NCBI RefSeq assembly: GCF_020544465.1 | Contig: NZ_CP066126.1 | Location: 3,534,001 to 3,598,000, forward strand | Reading direction: 5' to 3' | Source: Chromobacterium rhizoryzae | GTDB taxonomy: Bacteria > Pseudomonadota > Gammaproteobacteria > Burkholderiales > Chromobacteriaceae | DNA: 64,000 nt | Shown: in pieces, positions 16,340-25,186 of the stretch | Position numbering within the stretch: the stretch's first letter is position 1 | Layout of the letters: each line of letters starts with the position of its first letter | The notes under the pieces: model-generated | What the model was told of the DNA's origin: nothing | The model's database searches: none | The model's input: only the letters and a program-made list of their open reading frames with translations | Position numbers and translations under genes: made by a program

Positions 16340-18120
16340 GCCTTGCCCTCCTTGGCCGCGGCTTCCGCCGCCAGTCCGGCCGCGCCGTAGGCGCGCACCG
16401 CCGGCTGCGATTTGGTGATCTTCACCGCGCCGTAATCTATGCGCGGCGCGTCCGCGCCCTGGTAGACGGCGAGGCTGTGTTTGAGGAAGTTGGCGTCGTC
16501 GCGCTGCTCGCAGCCGTCCAGCCGCTGATGGGCGCCGCGCGATTCGCGGCGTTGCAGCGCGGAATGCGCCATCGCCTCGGCCACGTCCAGCTGGTAGCCC
16601 AGCTCGATGGCCAGCAGCCAGTCGCTGTTCCAGACGCTGGATTTGTCTTCCACGTGCACATTGCGGAAGCGCTGCTTCAGTTCCGCCAGCTTGTCGCAGG
16701 TGGCGCGCATCGAGGCTTCCAAGCGGTAGATGCCGCAGCCGGCTTCCATGGTTTCCGCCATTTCGCGGCGCAGTTCGGCGATGCGTTCGCCGCCTTCGCG
16801 CGCGCGCAGCGCATGCAGGCGCGCCTCGGCGGCCTCGGCCTGCTGTTGCAGCGCCTCGCGCCGCGCCGGACGGCGCGATCGCGCACAGCGGGCGGCTTCT
16901 TCGCCGGCCACTTTGCCGAACACCGACAGTTCCGCCAGCGAGTTGGAGCCCAGGCGGTTGGCGCCGTGGATGCCGACGCTGGAGCATTCGCCGGCGGCGA
17001 ACAGGCCGGGCATGGGCGCGGCGCAGCGGCCGTCGACCAGGATGCCGCCCATGGTGTAGTGCACCGCCGGCCGCACCGGAATCGGCGCCTTGGCCGGGTC
17101 TATGCCCAGGAATTCCTCGGCCAGCTCGCAGATTTGCGGCAGCCGTTCGCGCAGCTTGGCGTGGCCCAGGTGGCGCAGGTCCAGGTACACCGCGGAGCCC
17201 CACGGGCCTTCCACGGTGCGGCCCTGCTGCTGCTCGTACCAGAAGGCCTGGCTCAGGCGGTCGCGCGGGCCCAGTTCCATGAATTTATTGCGCGGCTTGT
17301 CCTCGGCCGGGCCCAGGCCGTAATCCTGCAGATAGCGGTAGCCGTCCTTGTTGACCAGCAGGCCGCCTTCGCCGCGGCAGGCCTCGGTGAACAACAGGCC
17401 GGTGCCGGGCATGCAGGTGGGGTGGTATTGGACGAACTCCATATCGCGCAGCGGCACCCCGTGGCGGTAAGCCAGCGCCATGCCGTCGCCGGTGACGATG
17501 CCGCCGTTGGTGTTTTCGCGGAACACCCGGCCGGCGCCGCCGGTGGCCATCACCACCGCGCCGGCCTCGATCAACAAGCTGTCGCCGCTGGCGATGTCTA
17601 TCGCCAGCACGCCGCGCGCCTCGCCGTCTTCCACGATCAGATCCGCGCAGAAGTATTCGTCGAAACGGCGGATGGACGGGAAGCGGATCGAGGTCTGGAA
17701 CAGGGTATGCAGCATGTGGAAGCCGGTCTTGTCGGCGGCGAACCAGGTGCGTTCAATCTTCATGCCGCCAAAGGCGCGCACATTGACGCTGCCGTCCTCC
17801 TTGCGGCTCCACGGGCAGCCCCAGCGTTCCAGCTGCACCATTTCCTCCGGGCACTGGCTAACGAAATATTCCACCACGTCCTGCTCGCACAGCCAGTCGC
17901 CGCCAGACACGGTGTCGTTGAAATGGGCGTCGAAGCTGTCGTGCGCCTGCTTGACCCCGGCGGAGCCGCCCTCGGCCGCCACGGTGTGGCTGCGCATCGG
18001 GTAGACCTTGGACACCAGCGCGATGCGCAAGGCCGGGTCCGCCTGGGCGGCGGCGATGGCGGCGCGCAAGCCCGCGCCCCCCGCTCCCACGATCACGATG
18101 TCTGCTTGGTAAGTTTCCAC
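16336..18120 (-). CDS. frdA: Fumarate reductase flavoprotein subunit
   Basis: This 594-residue catalytic subunit reduces fumarate to succinate in anaerobic respiration. It has an N-terminal FAD dinucleotide motif (VGAGGAGLRAAIAAA) and the SHTVAAEGG segment, whose histidine carries covalent FAD. FVQYHPT and the HGANRLGSNSL segment follow. The start is a GTG with GAGGAA upstream. It lies 13 bases after dcuB, so transporter and enzyme are co-transcribed. Confidence 0.97.
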   Translation of the reverse strand: METYQADIVIVGAGGAGLRAAIAAAQADPALRIALVSKVYPMRSHTVAAEGGSAGVKQAHDSFDAHFNDTVSGGDWLCEQDVVEYFVSQCPEEMVQLERWGCPWSRKEDGSVNVRAFGGMKIERTWFAADKTGFHMLHTLFQTSIRFPSIRRFDEYFCADLIVEDGEARGVLAIDIASGDSLLIEAGAVVMATGGAGRVFRENTNGGIVTGDGMALAYRHGVPLRDMEFVQYHPTCMPGTGLLFTEACRGEGGLLVNKDGYRYLQDYGLGPAEDKPRNKFMELGPRDRLSQAFWYEQQQGRTVEGPWGSAVYLDLRHLGHAKLRERLPQICELAEEFLGIDPAKAPIPVRPAVHYTMGGILVDGRCAAPMPGLFAAGECSSVGIHGANRLGSNSLAELSVFGKVAGEEAARCARSRRPARREALQQQAEAAEARLHALRAREGGERIAELRREMAETMEAGCGIYRLEASMRATCDKLAELKQRFRNVHVEDKSSVWNSDWLLAIELGYQLDVAEAMAHSALQRRESRGAHQRLDGCEQRDDANFLKHSLAVYQGADAPRIDYGAVKITKSQPAVRAYGAAGLAAEAAAKEGKA

Positions 18121-18133
18121 AAGCTTTCCTCAC

Positions 18134-19459
18134 TTAGAAGTACAAATGCGTCAATCCGTACGCCGCCAGCGTGGACACCCCCACCCCTATCAGCCCCGGC
18201 ATCATGAAGCTGTGGTTGAGCAGGTATTTGCCGATGCGGGTGGTGCCGCTGCGGTCCATATTGATGGCCGCCAGGTCGCTGGGATAAAAGGCGAAGAAGA
18301 AATAGGCGTAGCAAGAGGGCATGATGGCCAGCAACTGATGCGGGCTCAGGCCCAGCGCCAGACCAAAGGGCACCATGATGGTGAGCGTGGCGGCCTGGCT
18401 CTTGACGAAGGCGGACACGGCGAACATCGCCAGCGCGAAGGTCCACGGCGCGTAGGCCACCATGGCCTTGATATTGGCCACCAGCAGCGGCTCGTTGGCC
18501 TTGACGAAGGTGTCGCTCATCCAGGCGATGCCGAAGATGGACACCACGGCGATCATGCCGGCGGTGAACACCTCGGAACGGGCGATCACCGCGGCCTTGG
18601 CGTTGGAACGGAACAGGATGAAGGCGCCGAAGGCCAGCATCACGAACTGCACCACCGTGGTCATCGGCACCGGCTTGCCCTGGCTGACCGGCAGCCATTG
18701 CGGAAACAAGGCCAGCAGCACGATGACGAGGATGCCGGAGAAGAACAGCGCCACCGATTGCCGCGCCGCCGCCGGCAGGGTCTTGTCCAGGGTGGTGACG
18801 GATTTTTCCACCGAGGCGCGGAAGTCCGGGTCTTGCATCCGGGCCAGGAATTCCGGATCGCGGTCCAGTTCCACGCCGCGGCGCAGGCTCCAGCAGGCGG
18901 CGGCCAGCACGCCCAGCAGGCCGGACGGCGCGGTCACCATCAGGATTTGCCACAGGGTCAGCGGCTGGCCGCTGTGGGCGGTCATCGCCAGCAGCGAGGT
19001 CACCGCCGCCGCCGCCGGGCTGGCGGTGATGCCCATTTGCGAGGCCACGCTGGCCATGGCCATCGGCCGTTCCGGGCGGATGCGGGTTTTCAGAGAGACG
19101 TCGGCGATCACCGGCAGCAGCGAATACACCGCATGGCCGGTGCCCACGCACATGGTGAGCAGGAAGGTGGACAGCGGTGCCAGGAAGGTGATTTGCTGCG
19201 GATGGCGGCGCATCAGCCGCTCCGCCTGCTGCACCAGAAAGTCCAGGCCGCCGGCCACTTGCAGCGTGGCCGAGGCGGTGACCACCGCCAGGATGATCAG
19301 CATCACGGTGATGGGCGGCTCCGCCGGCGCCACGCGGAACACGAAGCACAGCACCGCCACGCCCAGCCCGCCTATCATGCCCAGGGCCACGCCGCCGCGG
19401 CGTATGCCCATCAGTATCGCCGTCAGCAGCAGCGCGAATTGTATCCAGAAAACCCACAT
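18134..19459 (-). CDS. dcuB: Anaerobic C4-dicarboxylate transporter (DcuB type)
   Basis: This ~441-residue inner-membrane antiporter takes up fumarate in exchange for succinate. It matches the DcuB plan: RPERPMAMASVASQMGITASP, a central loop, and YPSDLAAINMDRSGTTRIGK near the C-terminus. The ATG at 19459 is preferred over one seven codons upstream, because AGGGA lies eight bases before it and E. coli DcuB starts at the same place. It is the first gene of the dcuB-frdABCD operon. No clear FNR box was found upstream. Confidence 0.94.
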   Translation of the reverse strand: MWVFWIQFALLLTAILMGIRRGGVALGMIGGLGVAVLCFVFRVAPAEPPITVMLIILAVVTASATLQVAGGLDFLVQQAERLMRRHPQQITFLAPLSTFLLTMCVGTGHAVYSLLPVIADVSLKTRIRPERPMAMASVASQMGITASPAAAAVTSLLAMTAHSGQPLTLWQILMVTAPSGLLGVLAAACWSLRRGVELDRDPEFLARMQDPDFRASVEKSVTTLDKTLPAAARQSVALFFSGILVIVLLALFPQWLPVSQGKPVPMTTVVQFVMLAFGAFILFRSNAKAAVIARSEVFTAGMIAVVSIFGIAWMSDTFVKANEPLLVANIKAMVAYAPWTFALAMFAVSAFVKSQAATLTIMVPFGLALGLSPHQLLAIMPSCYAYFFFAFYPSDLAAINMDRSGTTRIGKYLLNHSFMMPGLIGVGVSTLAAYGLTHLYF

Positions 19460-19754
19460 GATCTTGTCCCTATTAGCCATTGTTTTTCGCTGTTATAGGG
19501 GATTAACAGCATCGGCTAATAGACCTTGATCAAGTCCGGATCATAACGATTTCAAAACAGACCATTGGCATTGAAAACCGGCTGTTTTCAAGCCCTCCAG
19601 CCTGCTCCACTGACCTTAATAACGGCTAACCATGATATTCCGTATGGCTATAACTGGGCAGCATGCGGCTTGCGCATGCCCAATTGACGCCAACACCAGG
19701 GCAGAGGCCCGCGGCCTTCCCGCCCAGTTGAAGACCCCGTTTGGAGATCTCGTG

Positions 19755-21218
19755 ATGAAACGCCATGAATTATCCCTGCTCGCCGGCCTGCTGCTGACAG
19801 GCTACGCCGCCGCGCAGCCGGTGCCGCTGCCCAATCCCGGCATCCCCGGCTACCAGTTCCCGGAACCGGAATCCACGCTGATGCAGTGGATCAATCAGCC
19901 CAGCGCCGCCCATGCCCGCAATATCCACCGCCACGGCTGGGGCATGTGGGCCGCGCTGACCATGCCCAGCGGCCAGACCGAATACGGGCTCGCCAACGCG
20001 CCGGTCTATCTGACCTGGCTGACGCCGAACGAGGTGGCCGCCCTGCCCGCGGACGCGGCCGCCAACGCGACGTCGGCCTTGGCGGCGGCTCCGCGCCAGA
20101 TGCGGCTGCGCGTGCCGCGCCAGTTCATGCGCATTCCCGGCTTCATGGAAAAGCTGCAGGCGCGGCTGGCGGCGCTGAGCCAAAGCCAGGACCAATCCGC
20201 CCGCGGCGTGCGCGACACCTCCTCGTTTGAAATGGTGGGCTACGATCCGAGCGCCGCCGCCTTCGCCAGCAAGAACCAGCTGTTTTCCAAGGCGGCGCTG
20301 AACAAGTTCTACCAGGCCGGCAACGCGTCGATTCCGGCCTTCCCAAGCACCGCCGTCACCATCAAGCCGGTATACAAGCTGGTCAACAAGGCCAATATGA
20401 TTCCGGGCACCTCCTTGTATGTGATGCCGGCCTGGCCCGGCACGCCCAAGCCGACGCCGGCGATGCAAAGCGGCGGCTTTCCGGAGGAGGCCTGGCCCGG
20501 CTGCGTCTACATCGACGCCAAGAACCCGGGCCGCTCCGCGGCTCAGAGCGCGGATGCTTCCTGTAGCAGCCCCAGCGCCGCCAATACCTTCGGCCTGGGC
20601 GACTTCATCCGCATCCCGATCACCGCCGCCAACGCCGCCCTGTTTTCCAGCCTGGCGCAAAACCAGTTGAAACAGCCGGTGGAGCCCGGCGACACCCTGA
20701 TCCTGATGGCGATGCACGTCACCTCGCGCGAGATGACGGAATGGACCTGGCAAACCTTCTTCTGGACGCCGGCCCCGGCCAAGCCGCCGCTGCCCAGCTC
20801 CGTCGCCGTGGCCCAGGCGCGTCCGGCGCAACTGCCCTGGCCGGCGGCGCATTACGCGATGTCCATCGGCTACCAGATGGTGGCGCCCAACCAGCCGGTG
20901 AACGGCGGCAAGAGCGTCGGCTCGCCGGTCACGGTGTACAACCCCTACTTGGAGGCCAGCTTCGGCAGCAGCGTCTTCCAGCCCCCGCCGCCGGTGAACG
21001 TGGGCATTTACAACCCCAAGACCAAGACCACCTTCAAGGGCACCCTGGGCATACAGAGCAATTGCATGACCTGCCACTCCGGCGCCTCGGTGAAGATGGA
21101 CAGCACGGTCAAGCCGATAGGCTACGCCACCAATTTCTACATCCCGCGCAATGCGCCCATGTTCAAGGGCAATCTGCAAACCGACTTCCTGTGGTCCATC
21201 GCGGACGGCGCGGATTAA
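19755..21218 (+). CDS. Exported protein with one CxxCH haem-binding motif, function unknown
   Basis: The 487-residue protein has a Sec signal peptide (residues ~1-20, cleaved near AAAQP). A single CMTCH motif lies near residue 437, typical of covalently attached c-type haem, but no other cytochrome features. Most of the sequence is unassigned and rich in Pro and Ala. GGAG eight bases upstream supports this ATG over longer frames. It neighbours the divergent dcuB-frd operon, so a redox role is possible but not shown. Confidence 0.8.
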   Translation: MKRHELSLLAGLLLTGYAAAQPVPLPNPGIPGYQFPEPESTLMQWINQPSAAHARNIHRHGWGMWAALTMPSGQTEYGLANAPVYLTWLTPNEVAALPADAAANATSALAAAPRQMRLRVPRQFMRIPGFMEKLQARLAALSQSQDQSARGVRDTSSFEMVGYDPSAAAFASKNQLFSKAALNKFYQAGNASIPAFPSTAVTIKPVYKLVNKANMIPGTSLYVMPAWPGTPKPTPAMQSGGFPEEAWPGCVYIDAKNPGRSAAQSADASCSSPSAANTFGLGDFIRIPITAANAALFSSLAQNQLKQPVEPGDTLILMAMHVTSREMTEWTWQTFFWTPAPAKPPLPSSVAVAQARPAQLPWPAAHYAMSIGYQMVAPNQPVNGGKSVGSPVTVYNPYLEASFGSSVFQPPPPVNVGIYNPKTKTTFKGTLGIQSNCMTCHSGASVKMDSTVKPIGYATNFYIPRNAPMFKGNLQTDFLWSIADGAD

Positions 21219-21240
21219 GCGGCATGGCCTGAAGACGAAC

Positions 21241-21266
21241 GCCCATCCTCCGGACGGGGGATGGGC
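21241..21266 (+). terminator. Hairpin after the CxxCH gene
   Basis: GCCCATCC pairs exactly with GGATGGGC around a short GC-rich loop, 22 bases downstream of the stop codon. There is no T-run, so it is a weak candidate for termination. Confidence 0.4.
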
Positions 21267-21298
21267 GCAGGATACGGCGCGCGGTTTCGAGCAGGTTT

Positions 21299-21445
21299 TT
21301 AGAAGCTGTTCAAAGTCTCGCGAGCTAAGACGAGGCAAGGCGAAAACAGCTGAGAAAGCGGAATGTACACGTAGTACATGAGCGCTTCGAAGCCGTTTTC
21401 AACGCCGCATCGACGACGCGCAGCAGACATTGAATAGGTTCTTAA
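21299..21445 (+). repeat. Dispersed ~146-bp repeat element, full copy C
   Basis: It begins TTAGAAGCTGTTCAAAGTCT and ends AGACATTGAATAGGTTCTTA. The centre has GGCGAAAACAGCTGAGAAAG and GTACACGTAGTACATGAGC. Its right end contains the TAA stop (minus strand) of the PAS chemoreceptor gene, so the gene ends inside the element. Confidence 0.88.
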
Positions 21446-22767
21446 GGCGTTTTCTGCGCCTGCACCGCCGAAAAATGGCTGACCACCTCGCTCAGCTGGG
21501 CGGTGCTGCTGCGGATCTGGTCGATGGAGGTGCTGGCCACGCCGGCGTGCTCCTCGCCCATCCGCGCCTTGACCTGCATCTCATGGATGCTCTCGCTGGC
21601 GGACGAGGTGCCGTTGCGGATGTCGTCTATCATGCCGGCCACTTCCTTGGTGGAGGCGTTGGTGCGCTCGGCCAGCTTGCGCACCTCGTCCGCCACCACC
21701 GCGAAGCCGCGGCCCTGTTCGCCGGCCCGCGCCGCCTCGATCGCCGCGTTCAGCGCCAAGAGATTGGTTTGATCGGCGATCTCGTGAATGGTGTTGACGA
21801 TGGAGGTGATGCGCAGGGTTTTGGAGTCCAGGTCCTCGATGATCTTGACCGAACGCTCGGCGCTGTCCGCGATCAGGCTCATCTCGCCTATGGTGTCCTT
21901 GATCACCGCCAGGCCGTCCGACGAGGCCGCGTCGGACGCGGCGGACAAGCGGTGCGCCTCCTTCACCAGATGCAGGTCGTGCTGCGCCGCTTCTTCTTCC
22001 TCGGTGATGTCCAGCGCGAACTTGATCACTTTGTAGACCTCGCCCTCGTCGTTGACGATGGGGTTGTAGCTGGCCTCCAGCCAGATGGGCCGGCCCTGCT
22101 TGTCGCGGCGCTCGAACTTGCCGGCGATGAAGGTGCCCTGGTTCAGCCGCTGCCACAGCTCGGCGTAGGCCGGGCTGTGCACATAATCGGGAGAACAGAA
22201 AATCCGGTGATGCTGGCCGATGATTTCCTGCTCGGTGTAGCCCACCGTGCTCAGGAAGTTGCCGTTGGCGCGCAGCACAATGCCGTCGATGGAGAATTCG
22301 ATCACCGCCATGGAGCGGCTGACCGCCTTCATGGTGTTGCGGGCCTCCAGTTCGGCTTGCACCGACTTGGTCACATCCAGCGCGAACTTGACCACCGCCG
22401 TCACCTGGCCGGCTTCGTCGCGCACCGGATTGTAACTGGCCTCCAGCCACACGATCTCGCCGTCCTTGGTCACTCGCTTGAAGCGGTCGCTGACGAAATG
22501 CCCCTGCTTCAGCCGGCTCCAGAAGGTGGCGTACTCGGCGCTGCTCACGTAGTCGGCCGGACAAAACAGCCGGTGATGCTGGCCTATCACCTCGCTGGCG
22601 CGGTAGCCCATCACTTCTTCGAAATTGGCGTTGGCGGAACGCACCACGCCGTCCGGCGAAAACTCGATCACCGCCATCGAGCGGTCTATCGCCTGCAACA
22701 CGCCCTGCTGTTTATGCAGCTCCGCCACCGTATCCCGCAATTTGCGTTTCAACGCCATATTGAACAT
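21442..22767 (-). CDS. Soluble PAS-PAS-MCP chemoreceptor, BdlA/Aer-like
   Basis: The 441-residue protein has no obvious membrane segment. Two tandem PAS domains (about residues 20-140 and 145-265, each with a SMAVIEFS and a GQHHR(L/I)FC segment) precede a short methyl-accepting signalling domain with EAARAGEQGRGFAVVADEVR. This is the plan of the P. aeruginosa biofilm dispersion protein BdlA, in which the PAS domains sense redox or small ligands. Its last codon and stop fall in a dispersed repeat. Confidence 0.93.
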   Translation of the reverse strand: MFNMALKRKLRDTVAELHKQQGVLQAIDRSMAVIEFSPDGVVRSANANFEEVMGYRASEVIGQHHRLFCPADYVSSAEYATFWSRLKQGHFVSDRFKRVTKDGEIVWLEASYNPVRDEAGQVTAVVKFALDVTKSVQAELEARNTMKAVSRSMAVIEFSIDGIVLRANGNFLSTVGYTEQEIIGQHHRIFCSPDYVHSPAYAELWQRLNQGTFIAGKFERRDKQGRPIWLEASYNPIVNDEGEVYKVIKFALDITEEEEAAQHDLHLVKEAHRLSAASDAASSDGLAVIKDTIGEMSLIADSAERSVKIIEDLDSKTLRITSIVNTIHEIADQTNLLALNAAIEAARAGEQGRGFAVVADEVRKLAERTNASTKEVAGMIDDIRNGTSSASESIHEMQVKARMGEEHAGVASTSIDQIRSSTAQLSEVVSHFSAVQAQKTP

Positions 22768-22902
22768 GCAGCAACCTTTCCGCTCGAGTCATCGTCCTTG
22801 CCGTCAGCGCTCCTCTTCCACTCTTTATTTACAAAGCCGGTCATGCCAATGTCAAACCGTAAAAACACCTACCGCCCCCCGGTGGCCAAAATGCCGGGCC
22901 GC

Positions 22903-22931
22903 GCAAAAAAAACAAGCCGCCTTGCGGCGGC
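22903..22931 (-). terminator. Rho-independent terminator after the GNAT gene
   Basis: On the minus strand GCCGCC and GGCGGC form a six-pair stem with a three-base loop. A TTGTTTTTTTT tract follows. It lies 25 bases downstream of the GNAT stop. Confidence 0.8.
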
Positions 22932-22955
22932 GTGACCAGGGCGCTCGCGCGCCGC

Positions 22956-23507
22956 TCAAGCTTCAGCGTCCGGATCGGTGACCAGCCGCGAGAACATCTT
23001 GAAATTGCCCGGCTCGCCGCGCACCTGGCGATAGCCGCGCAGCAAACCCTCGTATTGAAAACCGCTGCCGCGCAGCAATTGCTCGGCGCGCCGGTTGCCG
23101 TCGCGCGCCACCGCCTGTACCCGGTACAAGCCGCAACCGACAAAGGCCCAGACAGTGACCGCCTTGCAGGCGGCCTGCCCCAGCCCGCGCCCCCAATAGG
23201 CCGGCGCCAGGTCGAAATCGATCTCCGCCTTGCGATCCTCCGGCCAGACGGCGTCGAAACCAACCGAACCGGCCAGATTCCCCGATTCGTCGTCCACGAT
23301 GGCCAGCCGCAACGGCGCGCCCGGCTCGTCGGAGCGATAGGCCTGCACCAGCGGCGCCAGATCCGCAGCCGATTGCAGCTCCCAGCGCAGATGCTGCGCC
23401 ACCTCGGGCAGGCGCAGATAGTCGTACCAGTCCGGAATATCCAGCATTTCCATGGGACGCAGGCTGAAACCCTGCAGATCGATAGACGGCGGGGTTATCA
23501 CATTCAT
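22956..23507 (-). CDS. GNAT-family N-acetyltransferase
   Basis: This 183-residue enzyme of the RimJ/RimL type has the acetyl-CoA binding loop around YWGRGLGQAACKAV and the late segment GNRRAEQLLRGSGFQYEGLLRGY. The acceptor is unknown. The ATG at 23507 is preferred to the longer frame, which begins with a non-conserved stretch. It is followed by a strong terminator and so appears monocistronic. Confidence 0.88.
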   Translation of the reverse strand: MNVITPPSIDLQGFSLRPMEMLDIPDWYDYLRLPEVAQHLRWELQSAADLAPLVQAYRSDEPGAPLRLAIVDDESGNLAGSVGFDAVWPEDRKAEIDFDLAPAYWGRGLGQAACKAVTVWAFVGCGLYRVQAVARDGNRRAEQLLRGSGFQYEGLLRGYRQVRGEPGNFKMFSRLVTDPDAEA

Positions 23508-23632
23508 CACGAGCACCAGAATGAGGCGGCCGGCCCCCGCGCTTGCAAGCGAGTGGACCCGGCCGCGCTTTATTGTGTACAGCGGGAGACCGCACTCCAT
23601 TCTAGAAGATAGCTCGCCAATAGAAAGCCTAT

Positions 23633-23694
23633 CTAGGCCCGCTCAAGGTCTTGCGAACAAGAGCGGGACAAGGCGCAAACGGCTGAAGAAGCGG
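23633..23694 (+). repeat. Dispersed repeat, 5' half fragment
   Basis: CCGCTCAAGGTCTTGCGAAC and AAGAGCGGGACAAGGCGCAA followed by AAGCGG match the first 60 bases of the element. It is cut off just before the stop codon (minus strand) of the next small gene at 23696. Confidence 0.6.
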
Positions 23695-23695
23695 A

Positions 23696-23995
23696 TCAGG
23701 CGGTCAAGGCCGGGCTGCCGGCCGGCGCGGCGGGCGCAGGCTGGGGGGCCTGGGCCTGCGCGTTGGCGGCCTGGATTTGCGGGCTATCGCCGGGGCTGAA
23801 GCTTTGCGTCACTTTGCCGGTCATCAGAATGCCCAGCACCACGATCACCGAATTGTCTATCGGCAAGGACGGCGAGCCTTTCTGGATCGAGGTGTAGGCC
23901 CAGACCAGCAGCACGCCCAGCGCCCACAGCAGGAAAGCCAGCCGCGTGGCGGAAAAGCTGCCGAAACCATCCTGCAAGAATTCAGAAACCTTCAT
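23696..23995 (-). CDS. Small membrane protein of unknown function
   Basis: The 99-residue product starts MKVSEFLQDGFGS, with two hydrophobic segments at about 18-38 and 48-66. It has a Pro/Ala/Gln-rich tail that may face the cytoplasm or periplasm. The ATG at 23995 has a GGA-rich ribosome site. The family is not recognised. The stop abuts a repeat fragment. Confidence 0.7.
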   Translation of the reverse strand: MKVSEFLQDGFGSFSATRLAFLLWALGVLLVWAYTSIQKGSPSLPIDNSVIVVLGILMTGKVTQSFSPGDSPQIQAANAQAQAPQPAPAAPAGSPALTA

Positions 23996-24086
23996 CTTCC
24001 ATCCTTTCCCGTTGAACCGGCGGGCAGGCCGCCTGCTATTTAGCGATATAGCGCCGCGGCCAAGGGCCGGCAAAACCGGAAAACAC

Positions 24087-24215
24087 TTAGAACCGGTTCT
24101 AAAACCTACTGCGCGTCAGCGATACCGCGTTGAAACCCCCTTCGAAACGCTCATATACCCTTGTACATTCCGCGTTCTCAGCTGTCTTCGCCTTGCCTCG
24201 CTCTCCTGACGTGAA
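24087..24215 (-). repeat. Dispersed repeat element, inverted near-full copy D
   Basis: Read on the minus strand it matches the element: CGAGGCAAGGCGAAGACAGC, then GAGAACGCGGAATGTACAAG, then GGTTTCAACGCGGTATCGCT. It ends in TAGAACCGGTTCTAAG, where the terminal motif is doubled to form a small palindrome. Confidence 0.75.
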
Positions 24216-24436
24216 AGCTAGTCTTTAGGCCGGCGCCTTCTCCGCCGGGCTTGGCCATAATACGGAAGGACAAGCGCTCCGCCGCCGCAGAAGCATTCCG
24301 TCGCCTGTTTCAAGACGGCCGCCGCGGCGGCCATCCGCCTTCATGCCCGCTCCATATCAACAAGCCGCCGCGCCCACGGGCCGAGCGGCGGTCCGGCTCG
24401 CTTTTTGATTGACCCTAACTTGGAAGGAGTCTCGCC

Positions 24437-25171
24437 ATGAGCCTAGACCAAGCCGTATTGGACAGCCCCGTTGTCGAAGACATCGACGCTCAGATCGAAA
24501 AAGTGCTGGCCATGATGTCCGCCCGGGACCTGCAGCAGCTGCAAGCCAAGCTGCGGCAGCTGTATCAATTGGAGTATTCCGAAACCGACGCGCATCCCTT
24601 CAATATCAAGACCATCATCAAGGGACGCGACATCCGCTTTGCGCGCGGGGTGTCGCCGGCTTCCCGCGCCTTCATGATTCTGCACAGCCTGGGGCATTAT
24701 TTTTTCATCTGCGCGGCCAGGCGCAAGAACATCGAGCGTTATGACTATATTTACGACCTGCGCGGGGTGCAGACGGCGCTGCACTATTACGAAACCGCCG
24801 GCCAGGGCAGCGGCCTGGATCAGCCGCCGCCGATGACGGAGCAGAAACGCAAGGACCGGGTGTCCTTCGAGGTGGGCGCCAACCGCTTTGCCGCCGATCT
24901 GCTGGCCGACATCGGCTTCGGCCAGGCGGCGGCGCTGATTCAGCGCTATCAGGTGGGCGACATCAACTACATCCTCGACGTGTCGCGCGGCGGCAAGGCC
25001 GCCATCGTGCCCAGCGATCACGACTATCTGCGCCGCTACATCTGCGCCGGCTTGTCCATAGACCCCGACGACGCTTACGATGACGGCGTCTACGATCCGG
25101 ACGCCTACCGCCGGGACGGCATAGATTGGCAACATATCGAGGATATCCGGCTTGAGATCCATTTCTTCTGA
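24437..25171 (+). CDS. ImmA/IrrE-like protein lacking the catalytic glutamate
   Basis: The 244-residue protein carries a segment matching the ImmA/IrrE metallopeptidase core. H83-S-L-G-H87 stands where HExxH is expected, followed by FEVGANRFAADLL (residues 144-156), the usual third-ligand helix with E145. The glutamate that activates water in the HExxH motif is serine here, so zinc could still bind but hydrolysis is unlikely. AAGGAG precedes the ATG. No XRE partner lies next to it; an MFS gene follows after 15 bases and may be co-transcribed. Confidence 0.7.
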   Translation: MSLDQAVLDSPVVEDIDAQIEKVLAMMSARDLQQLQAKLRQLYQLEYSETDAHPFNIKTIIKGRDIRFARGVSPASRAFMILHSLGHYFFICAARRKNIERYDYIYDLRGVQTALHYYETAGQGSGLDQPPPMTEQKRKDRVSFEVGANRFAADLLADIGFGQAAALIQRYQVGDINYILDVSRGGKAAIVPSDHDYLRRYICAGLSIDPDDAYDDGVYDPDAYRRDGIDWQHIEDIRLEIHFF

Positions 25172-25186
25172 TTCTTCCGGCCGCGC

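Noticed and set aside
19500..19560. FNR/ANR box upstream of dcuB (TTGATCAA at about 19527)
   Set aside because: The two half sites overlap instead of being four bases apart, and the alternative pairing has the wrong spacing.
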